Below are positions 45,925 to 54,412 of a stretch of DNA of 64,000 nucleotides, piece after piece. Under the pieces are notes generated by a model. That model did not search any database and had not been told where the DNA came from. It saw nothing but the letters and a program-made list of their open reading frames with translations. Origin of the DNA: Pseudomonadaceae bacterium SI-3 (GTDB taxonomy: Bacteria; Pseudomonadota; Gammaproteobacteria; Pseudomonadales; Pseudomonadaceae); assembly GCA_004010935.1 (NCBI GenBank), contig CP026511.1, positions 682,001 through 746,000 on the forward strand. The letters are read 5' to 3'. Within the stretch, counting starts at the first letter, position 1. The number at the start of each line of letters is the position of its first letter. The position numbers were made by a program, and so were the translations under genes.

Positions 45925-46582
45925 GGCTGTGCTCCGGCGCGCTCAGGCTGTGGAAGATGTCGCCGTAGAGGCGATAGACGACGCGCGCGGTGTGCACCAC
46001 GGCGGCCTTGTCGTCCTCGTCGTCGAGGCGGTTCATCAGCTTCTTGAAGAACTCGATGTGCTCCATGTCCAGACTGCCGTGGGAGGTCAGGTAGCTGAAT
46101 GCCTTGGCCGGCAGCTGCAGCTTGTCCTGCAGCACCCCGGCGGCCTGGGTCGCCAGGGCGATGCTGGTGCCTTCGAGCACGTTGACCATGCCGAAGAAGC
46201 TCGCCGGGTTGTGTCGCGCGATGCGGTCGTAGACATAGGCGACCATCAGCTCGGTGGGCAGCGCCGGCTGGCCGTGGCGCACCGCCTCGGCGTCACCGCC
46301 ACAGGCGCGGATGTCGTTGAGGATCCATTCCTGATGGCCGATTTCTTCCTCGATGTATTCGGCGATCGCCTCGCGCAGCCACTCCAGTCGCTCCGGCAGG
46401 CGTGCGCCGCAAGCCATTAACAGCGGCACGGTGTGTTTGACGTGGTGATAGGCCTGGGCGAGGAAAGCGATGTACTGCGCGCGGGTCGCGGTGCCGGCTA
46501 GCGCGGCGTGGATGATCGGCTCGCCAAGCAGGTATTCGCGCTCGGCATTGGTCTGGTGTTGCAGCTGGTCGAAGAAATCCAT
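45911..46582 (-). CDS. Heme-oxygenase-like diiron (HDO) family protein
   Basis: The 223-residue all-helical protein carries the metal-ligand pattern of heme-oxygenase-like diiron oxidases (CADD, UndA, SznF families). It has EEIGH at 79-83, Glu137 in VLEGTS, and His168-x3-Asp172-x2-His175 (HGSLDMEH). CADD-type enzymes and UndA activate O2 on amino acids or fatty acids. A thiaminase-like TenA would have a catalytic Cys and no such ligands. Neighbouring ligase and reductase genes suggest an acyl or amino-acyl substrate; this is inference. Confidence 0.78.
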   Translation of the reverse strand: MDFFDQLQHQTNAEREYLLGEPIIHAALAGTATRAQYIAFLAQAYHHVKHTVPLLMACGARLPERLEWLREAIAEYIEEEIGHQEWILNDIRACGGDAEAVRHGQPALPTELMVAYVYDRIARHNPASFFGMVNVLEGTSIALATQAAGVLQDKLQLPAKAFSYLTSHGSLDMEHIEFFKKLMNRLDDEDDKAAVVHTARVVYRLYGDIFHSLSAPEHSHATA

Positions 46583-46597
46583 GATGAACCTCGAAAG

Positions 46598-48043
46598 TCA
46601 GGACAGAAGGGTGTTGATCGCCGATTGGTAATGGTTGAAGAGGGCGTTGCGACGCAGCCGGCCGTTGGCGGTGGCCAGGCCGTTGCCGGCGGTGAAGGGC
46701 TCGGCGGCGCGCAGCCAGTGGTGCACGCGGGCGTAGTCCGGCAAGCCGGCGTTGACCCGCTCGACTGCCGTCTGCAGCTCGGCATCGCTGCAATCGCCGC
46801 GTCTGGGCACCAGCACGGCGGCGTTCTGTGCCAGTGCTTCGCCATGCAGCCAGGCCTGGGCGATGGGGGCCTGCTGCACCAGCTCCGCCTCGACCCATTC
46901 CGGGTTGACGTTGCGCCCGTAGGCGGTGACGAACTGGTGCTTCTTGCGCCCGTGCAGGATCAGGAAGCCGTCCTCGAAGTGGCCGAGGTCGCCGGTCGGC
47001 AGCCACTCGCCGACCTGCGGAGGTTCGCTGAGGTAGCCGAGCATATGCGGGCCGCGCACCAGTACCTCGCCATCGTCGGCCAAGCGCAGTTCGACGTGCG
47101 CCAGCGGCCGGCCGACCGTGCCGATGCGCCGTGCATAGGGTGTGTTCAGGCAGACCACCGAGGCGCACTCGGACAGGCCGTAGCCCTCGAACACCGGTAG
47201 GCCGAGCCGCTCGGCGCGCTCCAACAGCTGCGGCGCGACGCGACCGCCACCGACCGCGATAAAGCGCAGCGATGCGGGTAATGGCACGCCTTGCTCAGCG
47301 GCGCTGACCAGCGCCAGCAACAGCTGCGGCAGCAGGATCAGGCTGTGCGGCTGGCTGGTCTGCAGCGTGGCCAGCAAACGCGGCAGCTCGAAGCCCGCCG
47401 CGCCGCTGAAGCCGATCTCCGCCAGCGGGCGCAGCTCGATCCGTGCACCGGCCAGCAGCGGCGCATAGAGCCCGGCGATGTTCTCCAGCAGGGTCGCCAG
47501 CGGCAGCACGCATAGGTGCTGCCGCACGTCGCACGGCAGGCTGGCCTGCCACAGGCTCTCGGCCACCGCCAGTTGCGCTTCGGCATTCAGGCAGACGCCC
47601 TTGGGCTGGCCGGTGGTGCCGGAGGTGTAGGTGATCTTCAGCGTGCCGTCGGGCACCGGCGTGACGGCATCCGGCTGGCGCTGCAGCAGGCCAGTGGCGG
47701 TCTGCTGGAAGCCGCAGCGCTTGCTGAGCGGGCTGGCGGTTCCGATCAGACAGTCGGTGTCGGCGTGCTGCAGCACGTGCTCCTGCTGCGCCGCGGAAAA
47801 GAACCCGGGCAGCGGCACGCAGACCAGCCCGGCGCGCAGCAGGGCCAGATCCCACAATGCCCATTCCAGACCGTTATCCAGCGCCAGGGCGACGCGCTGC
47901 ACTCCGAGCTGTTGCAGATGGCTGGCGCGCGCGGCCACTTCATGGCGCAGTTCGGCGTAGCTCAGTTGGCGCGGCCCTTCGCTCAGCGCGATGCCGGCGT
48001 TCTGGTCGAGTGTCGTCCAGAAGCGTTCAGCTGCAGGCTGCAT
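46598..48043 (-). CDS. Acyl-/aryl-adenylate-forming ligase (ANL superfamily)
   Basis: The 481 residues contain the AMP-binding P-loop YTSGTTGQPKG, the A5 motif EGYGLSE, and A7 TGDLG. At the C-terminus the A10 segment reads TANGRLRRN: the lysine that usually catalyses adenylation is replaced by arginine, so activity may be changed. It probably activates a carboxylic acid for the diiron or hemolysin-family partner. The ATG at 48043 lies within the preceding gene (17-base overlap). Confidence 0.83.
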   Translation of the reverse strand: MQPAAERFWTTLDQNAGIALSEGPRQLSYAELRHEVAARASHLQQLGVQRVALALDNGLEWALWDLALLRAGLVCVPLPGFFSAAQQEHVLQHADTDCLIGTASPLSKRCGFQQTATGLLQRQPDAVTPVPDGTLKITYTSGTTGQPKGVCLNAEAQLAVAESLWQASLPCDVRQHLCVLPLATLLENIAGLYAPLLAGARIELRPLAEIGFSGAAGFELPRLLATLQTSQPHSLILLPQLLLALVSAAEQGVPLPASLRFIAVGGGRVAPQLLERAERLGLPVFEGYGLSECASVVCLNTPYARRIGTVGRPLAHVELRLADDGEVLVRGPHMLGYLSEPPQVGEWLPTGDLGHFEDGFLILHGRKKHQFVTAYGRNVNPEWVEAELVQQAPIAQAWLHGEALAQNAAVLVPRRGDCSDAELQTAVERVNAGLPDYARVHHWLRAAEPFTAGNGLATANGRLRRNALFNHYQSAINTLLS

Positions 48044-48716
48044 GGGGCGCCTCCGTGGTGTCGAACAGCGGCTGATAGCCGAGCCGCGCATAGAGGCCGA
48101 GCTGCAGCAGGCGCTGGTGGCCGGGCAGGATCTCGCCGGCCATCAGCTGCGGGCGGCTGGCGTAGTAGCTGCCCCAGTCGGCCAGCTCATCGCCCATGCG
48201 CGCCGGATCGGCCAGGCCCAGTGGCAGCGGATCGAGCGCGAGGCGCTGAAAGCTGTTGAGCAAGGCCGGCGTGCCGGTGAACACCACCCAGCGAAATCCC
48301 TGGGCGACCAGCAGATCGGTCAGCGCGACGATCAGCAGGCGCGCCGAGGCGTTGCCAAACGCAGCCAGGTTGCCGACCTCTACGATCTCCTCGCGCGGCA
48401 CCGTACGCCCATGGCGCTGGCTCACGGCCTGCTCGATGGGTTCGTCCAGATAACGCTCGAGAAACAGCGGCCGACGCTGGGCGCTGCGCAGACCGACCGC
48501 GCCCTGCACCTCGCCGTTCTGGTCATGCAGGCCCAGCAGGCAAGGCATGAAGTGCCGCACCCGTGCCTGATAGTGCTCGGCGAACCGTTGGTGGATGAAG
48601 CGTTCCAGTGCTGCGCGCCGCTCGCCTGCATCGGCCTGCGCCAGTTGCAGGGTCAGCGCCGGCTCACGGCCGATACACGCCAGTACGTCAGTTTGATCAA
48701 CCCAGGGCAGTTCCAT
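48027..48716 (-). CDS. Thermostable hemolysin (T-hemolysin) family protein, GNAT-like
   Basis: The 229 residues match the family named after the Vibrio delta-hemolysin (FIHQRFAEHYQARVRHFMPCLLGLHDQNGEVQGAVGLRSA; EEIVEVGNLAAFGNASARLLIVALTDLL). The fold is related to N-acyltransferases and acyl-homoserine-lactone synthases. The hemolysin name is historical; there is no signal peptide, so secreted toxin activity is unlikely, and an acyl-transfer role is plausible. It is the first gene of the seven-gene operon, 46 bases after a TTAAG-N6-TTAAG box, with GAGG before the ATG. Confidence 0.82.
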   Translation of the reverse strand: MELPWVDQTDVLACIGREPALTLQLAQADAGERRAALERFIHQRFAEHYQARVRHFMPCLLGLHDQNGEVQGAVGLRSAQRRPLFLERYLDEPIEQAVSQRHGRTVPREEIVEVGNLAAFGNASARLLIVALTDLLVAQGFRWVVFTGTPALLNSFQRLALDPLPLGLADPARMGDELADWGSYYASRPQLMAGEILPGHQRLLQLGLYARLGYQPLFDTTEAPHAACS

Positions 48717-48761
48717 CGGGGAACCTCGGTTAGAAGCCTGGGGCGATTGTTGGGCGGCAAA

Positions 48762-48778
48762 CTTAAGGCAGCCTTAAG
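48762..48778 (-). promoter_or_regulatory. PmrA/QseB/BqsR-type box of the hemolysin-ligase-diiron operon
   Basis: A perfect direct repeat, CTTAAG-GCAGC-CTTAAG, with an 11-bp period ends 46 bases before the first gene. An AACAAT -10-like element follows on the minus strand. The match to TTAAG-N6-TTAAG is exact. Confidence 0.75.
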
Positions 48779-48853
48779 CCAGTTGCCGTGGTGCAACGAT
48801 CCGTGCTGACGACGATTTTTTCACATGTGCCTGGCTATGCTTGGCTGCGTCGA

Positions 48854-49249
48854 TCACGCCGTGCTCAGCCAGTAGACCAGGGCGCTGGCGGCCAACACCC
48901 AGATGAGCACGACTGCGGCAGCGCCCGCCCGGCTGATCGAGCGTGGCGTGTTTTCCCACGCAAGCGCCTGGGCGCGGCATTCGCTGAGAACGGCTGGAGG
49001 CATCAGGCGTATGGCCAGCCAGATGCCCAGGGGCAACAGCAGCAGATCGTCGAGGTAGCCGAGCACTGGAATGAAGTCCGGAATCAGGTCGATCGGGCTC
49101 AGTGCGTAGGCGACCACACAGACCAGTAACGCCCGCAACCACCAGGGCGTATCCGGGTGGCAAGCACAGCACCAGAGCGTCATGACGTCACGTTTGAGCT
49201 GGCGTGCCCAGCGCTGCAGGCGCGACGTGAGGCGAGACAGGCTGAACAA
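48854..49249 (-). CDS. YkvA/DUF1232 membrane protein
   Basis: The 131-residue protein has the DUF1232 core PWWLRALLVCVVAYALSPIDLIPDFIPVLGYLDDLLLLPLG and a C-terminal helix (AAAVVLIWVLAASALVYWL). Function unknown. The TTG at 49249 is chosen because AAAGGAGC lies seven bases before it and the product then has family length; upstream ATGs lack a ribosome-binding site. It diverges from the SdiA-regulated-like gene. Confidence 0.75.
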   Translation of the reverse strand: MFSLSRLTSRLQRWARQLKRDVMTLWCCACHPDTPWWLRALLVCVVAYALSPIDLIPDFIPVLGYLDDLLLLPLGIWLAIRLMPPAVLSECRAQALAWENTPRSISRAGAAAVVLIWVLAASALVYWLSTA

Positions 49250-49306
49250 TCGATTGCTCCTTTGTGCAGAACAGGCGGCAGCGCTAGCGATGAGGAAAGA
49301 ACCGAG

Positions 49307-50260
49307 ATGACGCAAGCAAGCTCTTACACCAGACAACGCCTTGGGGCGATGGTCCGCCGTCGCTACCGCTGGGTCGGCCTGACGGCTCTGTTGTTCGCAT
49401 TCGTTGCGACGGCGATAGCGCTTCACTGGAACGAGCGCTGGTACTTCAACCTGACCCGGCAGATGAACGTCACTCAATATGATCTGGCGAACCGCTGGTT
49501 ACCTGGTTATGCGGTATCCATCGACGGCAAGCCGGTAGAGGGAATCAGCCGGAACCTCTCGGCGGTCAGCTATGACGCGGATCTGGATCGCCTGCTGGCG
49601 GTGGTGAACGGCGGCCCAACCGAGCTGGTGGCGCTGAGCAAGAGCGGTGAGCTGCTCGAGCGCTATCCGCTGCAGGGTTTCGGCGACATCGAAGGCGTGA
49701 CCTACATGGGGCATGGTCGCGTGGCTGTGTCCGATGAGCGAGCGCAACAGATCAGCATCTTCCGCTTGCCGACGCAGCCACGACCCGTTGATGCGGCCGA
49801 GGCGCAGTTCTTCTCGCTCGGGATCAACCTAAACGGCAACAAGGGCTTCGAAGGGCTGACGTACGATGCGGCGGGCGACCGGCTGTTTATTGTCAAGGAA
49901 CGCGACCCTCGGCAGCTGTACGAGGTGGGTGGAGTCGCTGCCAGCCTCGAGGGGCCGCTGCAGCTGACCATCCGCGACCGCAGCGACTGGATTGCGGATC
50001 AGGTGTTCGCCACCGATCTGTCGGACATTCACTTCGATGCCGTTACCGGCCACCTGATCCTGCTCAGCGACGAGTCGCGCCTGCTCATGGAACTCAGCGA
50101 CAGCGGGCGCATGCTCAGCTATCGCAGCCTCAATCGCTGGTTCGGCGGCCTGCAACGATCCGCGCCGCACCCCGAGGGCGTCACCATCGACAATGACGGC
50201 ACCCTGTTCGTCGTCAGCGAGCCCAATCTGTTCTACAGCTTCCGCCGTACTGGGGGCTAA
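49307..50260 (+). CDS. SdiA-regulated (YjiK-like) beta-propeller protein
   Basis: The 317-residue protein has one N-terminal membrane anchor (WVGLTALLFAFVATAIAL) and a periplasmic propeller. Its repeats include NLSAVSYDADLDRLLAVVNGGPTELVAL, DIEGVTYMGHGRVAVSDER and KGFEGLTYDAAGDRLFIVKERDP, as in the SdiA-regulated family. Function unproven. GAGGAAAG lies before the ATG. It lies upstream of the lipoprotein gene and its ColR-type operator. Confidence 0.82.
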   Translation: MTQASSYTRQRLGAMVRRRYRWVGLTALLFAFVATAIALHWNERWYFNLTRQMNVTQYDLANRWLPGYAVSIDGKPVEGISRNLSAVSYDADLDRLLAVVNGGPTELVALSKSGELLERYPLQGFGDIEGVTYMGHGRVAVSDERAQQISIFRLPTQPRPVDAAEAQFFSLGINLNGNKGFEGLTYDAAGDRLFIVKERDPRQLYEVGGVAASLEGPLQLTIRDRSDWIADQVFATDLSDIHFDAVTGHLILLSDESRLLMELSDSGRMLSYRSLNRWFGGLQRSAPHPEGVTIDNDGTLFVVSEPNLFYSFRRTGG

Positions 50261-50274
50261 CGCCGGTCAGCGCC

Positions 50275-50312
50275 TTCACACTTTGTTCACGCCCGTTTGA
50301 CGAAACCCTGAC
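50275..50312 (+). promoter_or_regulatory. Four-fold TTNAC operator (ColR-type) before the lipoprotein gene
   Basis: TTCAC at 50275, TTCAC at 50286, TTGAC at 50297 and CTGAC at 50308 are spaced at exactly 11 bases. The same array occurs at 53671-53708 and 55673-55710 beside colRS. It ends 84 bases before the lipoprotein ATG. Confidence 0.65.
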
Positions 50313-50396
50313 AGCAAGCCGATCAGACTTCGAAGCGTGCCGTGGTGGCCCTTGGCGCTTGCCGCGGGCTTCATTTCCTAATGCCCGAGTGATCTC

Positions 50397-50816
50397 ATGT
50401 CTTCTCGCCATTTGCGTCCACACCGCGCCAGTAAACGGCGTAACAGTTCTTCACCTCATCGTCGGGCCCTGCTGGCCATGATGCTCGCCGGACTCTCCCT
50501 GACCGGTTGCCAGAGCACATCGGAGCTGCTGGTTGCCGACGAATACCCGCCTGAATATGCCGAGGGCTTCCGTGCCGGCTGCGGCAGCGGCCGCCAGGCT
50601 GCCGGCGCGCTGGCTCAGTTTCGCAAGGACGTCCCGCGCTACATGGGCCAGCCGCTGTATGCCGAGGGGTGGAATGACGGCTATCGCCAATGCCAGGTGA
50701 TGCAGATGGACACCGGTGGGCTGACTGCCTGGCGCAGCAGTGCTTTGGAGCGTGATCGCGACCGGGCATGGCGCCATCATGTGGAACAGGCCAAGGCAAA
50801 AGCCTTTCACCGCTGA
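50397..50816 (+). CDS. Putative lipoprotein, 139 residues
   Basis: A basic N-terminus is followed by a hydrophobic helix and the lipobox LTGC (MLAGLSLTGC), so the mature protein should be lipid-anchored. The rest (YPPEYAEGFRAGCGSGRQAAG; GWNDGYRQCQVMQ) has paired Cys and Gly-rich segments that I do not recognise. A four-repeat ColR-type operator lies upstream, placing it in the envelope-stress group by inference. Confidence 0.68.
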   Translation: MSSRHLRPHRASKRRNSSSPHRRALLAMMLAGLSLTGCQSTSELLVADEYPPEYAEGFRAGCGSGRQAAGALAQFRKDVPRYMGQPLYAEGWNDGYRQCQVMQMDTGGLTAWRSSALERDRDRAWRHHVEQAKAKAFHR

Positions 50817-50837
50817 GCGCATTCGTGGTCCATGGAA

Positions 50838-50863
50838 GGCGCACGGAACCATGCCGGTGCGCC
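50838..50863. terminator. Possible terminator between the lipoprotein and PAP2 genes
   Basis: GGCGCAC (50838-50844) pairs with GTGCGCC (50857-50863) between two convergent genes. The loop can pair further (GG/CC). There is no T run. Confidence 0.5.
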
Positions 50864-50883
50864 TCAAGGCCAGACTCGGGTGA

Positions 50884-51624
50884 CTAGCCCTCGGGTTCGG
50901 CCGCGAGCAGCGGCCGCTCGACCGGTGTCGCTCGATACAGCACCAGCCGGTAACAGGCCAGGCAGATCGTCCAGTCGAACAGCAACGTCCATAGGTTGTG
51001 CGAGAAGAAATGCGCGCCCTGCATCACCCGACCGACCGACAGCACTATCCCCAAGCCGAGTGCCACCGCGAGGGCGAGCCGAGCGGCACGCGGTCGTCGG
51101 TCACGAAGCACGAAGAACAACGCCAACAATGAAAAGCCCGCTGAGGCGTGGCCGCCGGGCCAGCAGCGCCCCGGCTTGAGCGTCGGCGCGCGCTCGCTTA
51201 GCAGCGGTGTAAAGGTTTCAGCACCACCGAATTCCACCAGGCTCCACGGGCAATGCACGCCAGTGAGCGCCTTGAGCGGCGTGACGATGCTGGTCGACAA
51301 CCCCAGCGCAAGCACCAGATAGCCCAGCGGGCGGCGCCACTGAGCCAGCCGCGTCGGCAGCAGACTCAGCACGAAACCAGCGATGGCAAGCACGCCGAGC
51401 GCGATGACCCCTTGCTTGATCCGGTCATGCAGGACGTCTTCGAGCAGCCAGCTGTGGCGCCCGACGAAACCGACGCCGGGCTGATAGAACAGGTGTGACA
51501 GGGCAAAATCGAGATTGCTCGGCTCGCCCACCAGCAGCGCGACCATCAACAATGTTGGCACGCCGAAGCCGAGGGCGAAGTTGAACGGGCGGCTCGCGGC
51601 AGGCGTGTTCGGCGCGACGGACAT
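50884..51624 (-). CDS. PAP2-family membrane phosphatase
   Basis: The 246 residues have six predicted helices and the three PAP2 phosphatase motifs in variant form: KALTGVHCPW, PGGHASAGF and GRVMQGAHFFSHNLW. The KxxTGxxCPW form is seen in lipid A and lipid phosphate phosphatases. It could remove phosphate from undecaprenyl pyrophosphate, phosphatidic acid or lipid A. It lies 37 bases behind the LtaS-type gene on the same strand, so it shares the ColR-type operator. PAP2 genes belong to the P. putida ColR regulon (recalled). Confidence 0.82.
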   Translation of the reverse strand: MSVAPNTPAASRPFNFALGFGVPTLLMVALLVGEPSNLDFALSHLFYQPGVGFVGRHSWLLEDVLHDRIKQGVIALGVLAIAGFVLSLLPTRLAQWRRPLGYLVLALGLSTSIVTPLKALTGVHCPWSLVEFGGAETFTPLLSERAPTLKPGRCWPGGHASAGFSLLALFFVLRDRRPRAARLALAVALGLGIVLSVGRVMQGAHFFSHNLWTLLFDWTICLACYRLVLYRATPVERPLLAAEPEG

Positions 51625-51661
51625 CTTTACTCCAGAGGCGCCGCGAGCGGCGCCGGTCGGT

Positions 51662-53620
51662 TCAGCGCTGGCTGAGTTGGGTGGCGGTGGGTTGCGGGCG
51701 TTTCCAGCCGAGCAGGGCGTGGCCGTAGTCGTAACTGGCGCCCTGGTAGTAGGCGATGTCGCGGCGCACCAGCGGGTCGTCGGAATTGGCAGAAAGCTCG
51801 TGGCTCGCTTGCAGCGCATCGTCATGCCGGCGCATGCCACGCCGTGGGCTGAGAATCGCCAGGTCCTTGCCGTCGAACAGGCCGAGGTGCTGATAGTTGC
51901 CGATCAGTGCGCGTCCAGGCTGGCCGTCGTCGCGCAGCAGGTTGCGGCCGAAGAAGGTCGAGACATAGTCCAGATTGAGCAGGCCGAGCAGGGTCGGCGC
52001 GATATCGATCTGACTGGCGACCCGGTCCACCTCGCGCGGCTCGATCAGGCTCGGGGCATAGATGAACAGCGGGATGTGATAGTTGGCCACCGGCAGGTCC
52101 TGCGAGCCGGCGCTGCCGGCGGTGTGGTCGGCGACGATGACAAACAGGGTATTAGCGAACCAGGGCTTGCTCCGGGCGTTGCGCAGGAACTCGCCGATGG
52201 TCGCGTCGGTGTATTTGACAGCGCCTTCACGGCCCTCGCCGGACGGGATGTCGATGCGTCCATCCGGGTAGGTGTAGGGGCGGTGGTTGGAGGTGGTCAT
52301 CATCTGCAGGAGAAACGGCTTGCCGACAGCGTAGTCGGCGTCCGCCTCGCGAAGCGCCAGCTGATAGAGGTCTTCGTCAGCCATGCCCCAGGCGTTCTTG
52401 AAGTGAATGTCGGCTTCGTCCGCGCTGCTCTGGTCGACCACGCGGTAGCCGTTGCCGCTGAAGAAGGCACCCATGTTGTCGAAGTAACCGCGCCCGCCAT
52501 AGAGGAACACGCTGTCATAGCCCTGCGCGCGAAGCTGCTGACCGAGGCTGGCGAAGCCGCTTTCACGGCCGATGCGCTTGACGATGGAGCGGCCAGGGGT
52601 TGGCGGTACGGAGAGGGTAATGGCTTCCAGGCCGCGATCGGTGCGCGTGCCGGTCGCGTAGAAGTTATTGAGGTACAGACTCTGCTGGCGCAGCTGGTCG
52701 AGATTGGGCGTCAGGCCGCGGGTGTCGCCAACGCTGCCGAGGTATTTGGCACTGAGGCTTTCGACGGTGATCAGCACGACGTTGAGTTTGCGCGGCTGGC
52801 CGGGATTGTCGATGACGCGGCGGATATCCAGCGGGTCCTGGCCGATGAAGCGGGCATTGGGTTCGCCGACTTCGGCGCGCAGGCTGTCGGCGACGGCAAC
52901 CTGGGGCAGGGTCGGGTAGAACTGCCGGTAGTCCAGCTCGTTGTTGCGAAAGGCGGCGAAGAACTGGAACGGGCCATTGCTCGCCAGTTCGCGCCGATAG
53001 ACGTTGCCGCCGATCCCCCGCGGGAAGTCCTGGCCGATGATCAGCGCGCTGGCTGTCACAGTGACCAGCAGTCCGGCGAGTGTCGCAGCACGGGCCCTGA
53101 ACGGCAGGCTTGGTGCTTCCAGTGCGCGCCGAATCTGTCGCTTCAGCACCGCCGTAGCGGAGAGTGTGACCAGCGCCATCAGGCCCAGCAGCGCATAAAC
53201 CGGGTACGACTCAAGAATGTTGTGCAGCACTTCGTCCGAATAGACCAGATAGTCGACGGCAATGAAATTGAACCGCACGCCGAATTCATCCCAGAACAGC
53301 CACTCGGCCAGCGCCGTGAACAGCATGGCGTAGAGACTCAGGGCCAGCAGCAGGGTGAGCCCGCGCCGGTGCCAGCGGCTCGCCCAGATCCGCTTTGGGC
53401 ACATGAGCAGGTAGCACGCCAGCGGCAGCGCGGCGAAGCTCAGGAACGCCAGGTCATAGATCAACCCCAGCCCGTAGATCTGCAGCAGGCCATCCAGCCC
53501 GCTGGCAGCTTCCTGCCAGTGAGCGAACAGCAGCGCGCTGCGGGTGATCAGAAAAACGCCCAGCCAGAGGCCGGCCAGCAGCGACAGATAACGAAGTTGA
53601 GCATGGCGCAGGAATGTCAT
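51662..53620 (-). CDS. LtaS-type alkaline-phosphatase-superfamily transferase (sulfatase domain) 1
   Basis: The 652-residue protein has five N-terminal helices (to about residue 215) and a periplasmic sulfatase-fold domain with VVLITVESLSAKYLG, the nucleophile region YATGTRTDRGLEA (catalytic Thr), and metal ligands in VIVADHTAG. Enzymes of this class move phosphoglycerol or phosphoethanolamine from phospholipids to envelope glycans or lipid A. The acceptor cannot be told. It diverges from colR across a shared operator and heads a unit with the PAP2 gene. The start at 53620 has a weak ribosome-binding site. Confidence 0.83.
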   Translation of the reverse strand: MTFLRHAQLRYLSLLAGLWLGVFLITRSALLFAHWQEAASGLDGLLQIYGLGLIYDLAFLSFAALPLACYLLMCPKRIWASRWHRRGLTLLLALSLYAMLFTALAEWLFWDEFGVRFNFIAVDYLVYSDEVLHNILESYPVYALLGLMALVTLSATAVLKRQIRRALEAPSLPFRARAATLAGLLVTVTASALIIGQDFPRGIGGNVYRRELASNGPFQFFAAFRNNELDYRQFYPTLPQVAVADSLRAEVGEPNARFIGQDPLDIRRVIDNPGQPRKLNVVLITVESLSAKYLGSVGDTRGLTPNLDQLRQQSLYLNNFYATGTRTDRGLEAITLSVPPTPGRSIVKRIGRESGFASLGQQLRAQGYDSVFLYGGRGYFDNMGAFFSGNGYRVVDQSSADEADIHFKNAWGMADEDLYQLALREADADYAVGKPFLLQMMTTSNHRPYTYPDGRIDIPSGEGREGAVKYTDATIGEFLRNARSKPWFANTLFVIVADHTAGSAGSQDLPVANYHIPLFIYAPSLIEPREVDRVASQIDIAPTLLGLLNLDYVSTFFGRNLLRDDGQPGRALIGNYQHLGLFDGKDLAILSPRRGMRRHDDALQASHELSANSDDPLVRRDIAYYQGASYDYGHALLGWKRPQPTATQLSQR

Positions 53621-53670
53621 CGTATGATCCACAGGCAAGATTGAACGCGCCGAAGTCTGCGCACCCGCCT

Positions 53671-53708
53671 GTGAGCCCTTCGTAAAGAAGGCGTGAAAAT
53701 TCCGTCAT
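53671..53708. promoter_or_regulatory. Four-fold TTNAC operator between the LtaS-type gene and colR
   Basis: Read on the minus strand: ATGAC, TTCAC, TTTAC and CTCAC, each 11 bases apart (plus-strand GTGAG 53671, GTAAA 53682, GTGAA 53693, GTCAT 53704). It lies 51 bases from the LtaS-type start and 21 from colR, so it can control both. Confidence 0.68.
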
Positions 53709-53728
53709 TTGCCTGCTAGCGAACCGAT

Positions 53729-54412
53729 ATGCGCATTCTGGTCATCGAAGACAACCGCGACATCCTGGCCAACGTCCTGGACTACCTGGAGCTCAAGGGC
53801 TACGTGGTCGATTGCGCTCAGGACGGTCTAAGCGGCCTGCACCTGGCCGCCACCGAGCATTACGACCTGATCGTGCTGGACATTATGCTGCCTGGCATCG
53901 ATGGGCTGCAGGTCTGCAAGCGGCTGCGTGACGATGCCGGGCGGGATACCCCGATCATCATGCTCACGGCTCGTGATGCGCTCAATGATCGGCTGCAAGG
54001 GCTGGGTGCCGGCGCCGACGATTATCTGATCAAGCCGTTCGCGCTGTCGGAGCTGGTCGCCCGCATCGAGGCGATCCTGCGGCGCAGCCAGGGCTCGCGC
54101 AAACACAAACTGCAGGTCGGTGACCTGCACTATGACCTCGATACCCTACAGGCAACCCGCGCCGGGCAGCCGCTGCGATTGAATCCCATCGGCCACAAAC
54201 TGCTGGCGATCCTCATGCAGAAGAGCCCGGCGGTGGTGCGGCGCGAGCAGCTGGAGGAAGCGCTCTGGGGCAACGATGTTCCCGACAGCGACAGCTTGCG
54301 CAGCCATATTCACCAGCTACGCCAGGTGCTCGACAAGCCGTTCGCGGCACCACTGCTGCACACCGTGCATGGCGTCGGTTTCCGACTCGCGGAGCCTGAC
54401 CATGCTTGCTAA
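53729..54412 (+). CDS. colR: Two-component response regulator ColR
   Basis: The 227-residue OmpR-family regulator has Asp51 in LIVLDIMLPGIDG and a winged helix ending HQLRQVLDKPFAAPLLHTVHGVGFRLAEP. The stretches ILANVLDYLELKGY, QDGLSGLHLAATEHYDL and LLAILMQKSPAVVRRE closely resemble P. putida/P. fluorescens ColR as I recall them. ColR controls membrane-integrity and lipid A genes in response to excess zinc, iron and other metals. It overlaps colS by 11 bases, and the methyltransferase-inaA pair that follows is the known ColR target. No strong ribosome-binding site is visible. Confidence 0.88.
   Translation: MRILVIEDNRDILANVLDYLELKGYVVDCAQDGLSGLHLAATEHYDLIVLDIMLPGIDGLQVCKRLRDDAGRDTPIIMLTARDALNDRLQGLGAGADDYLIKPFALSELVARIEAILRRSQGSRKHKLQVGDLHYDLDTLQATRAGQPLRLNPIGHKLLAILMQKSPAVVRREQLEEALWGNDVPDSDSLRSHIHQLRQVLDKPFAAPLLHTVHGVGFRLAEPDHAC

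Noticed and set aside
48027..48716. Secreted cytolysin, as suggested by the family name thermostable hemolysin
   Set aside because: No signal peptide; the domain is GNAT-like and the gene is fused by overlap to metabolic enzymes.
48806..48824. A further ColR-type repeat (CTGAC ... TTCAC) downstream of the DUF1232 gene
   Set aside because: The spacing is 14 bases, not 11, and no third repeat follows.
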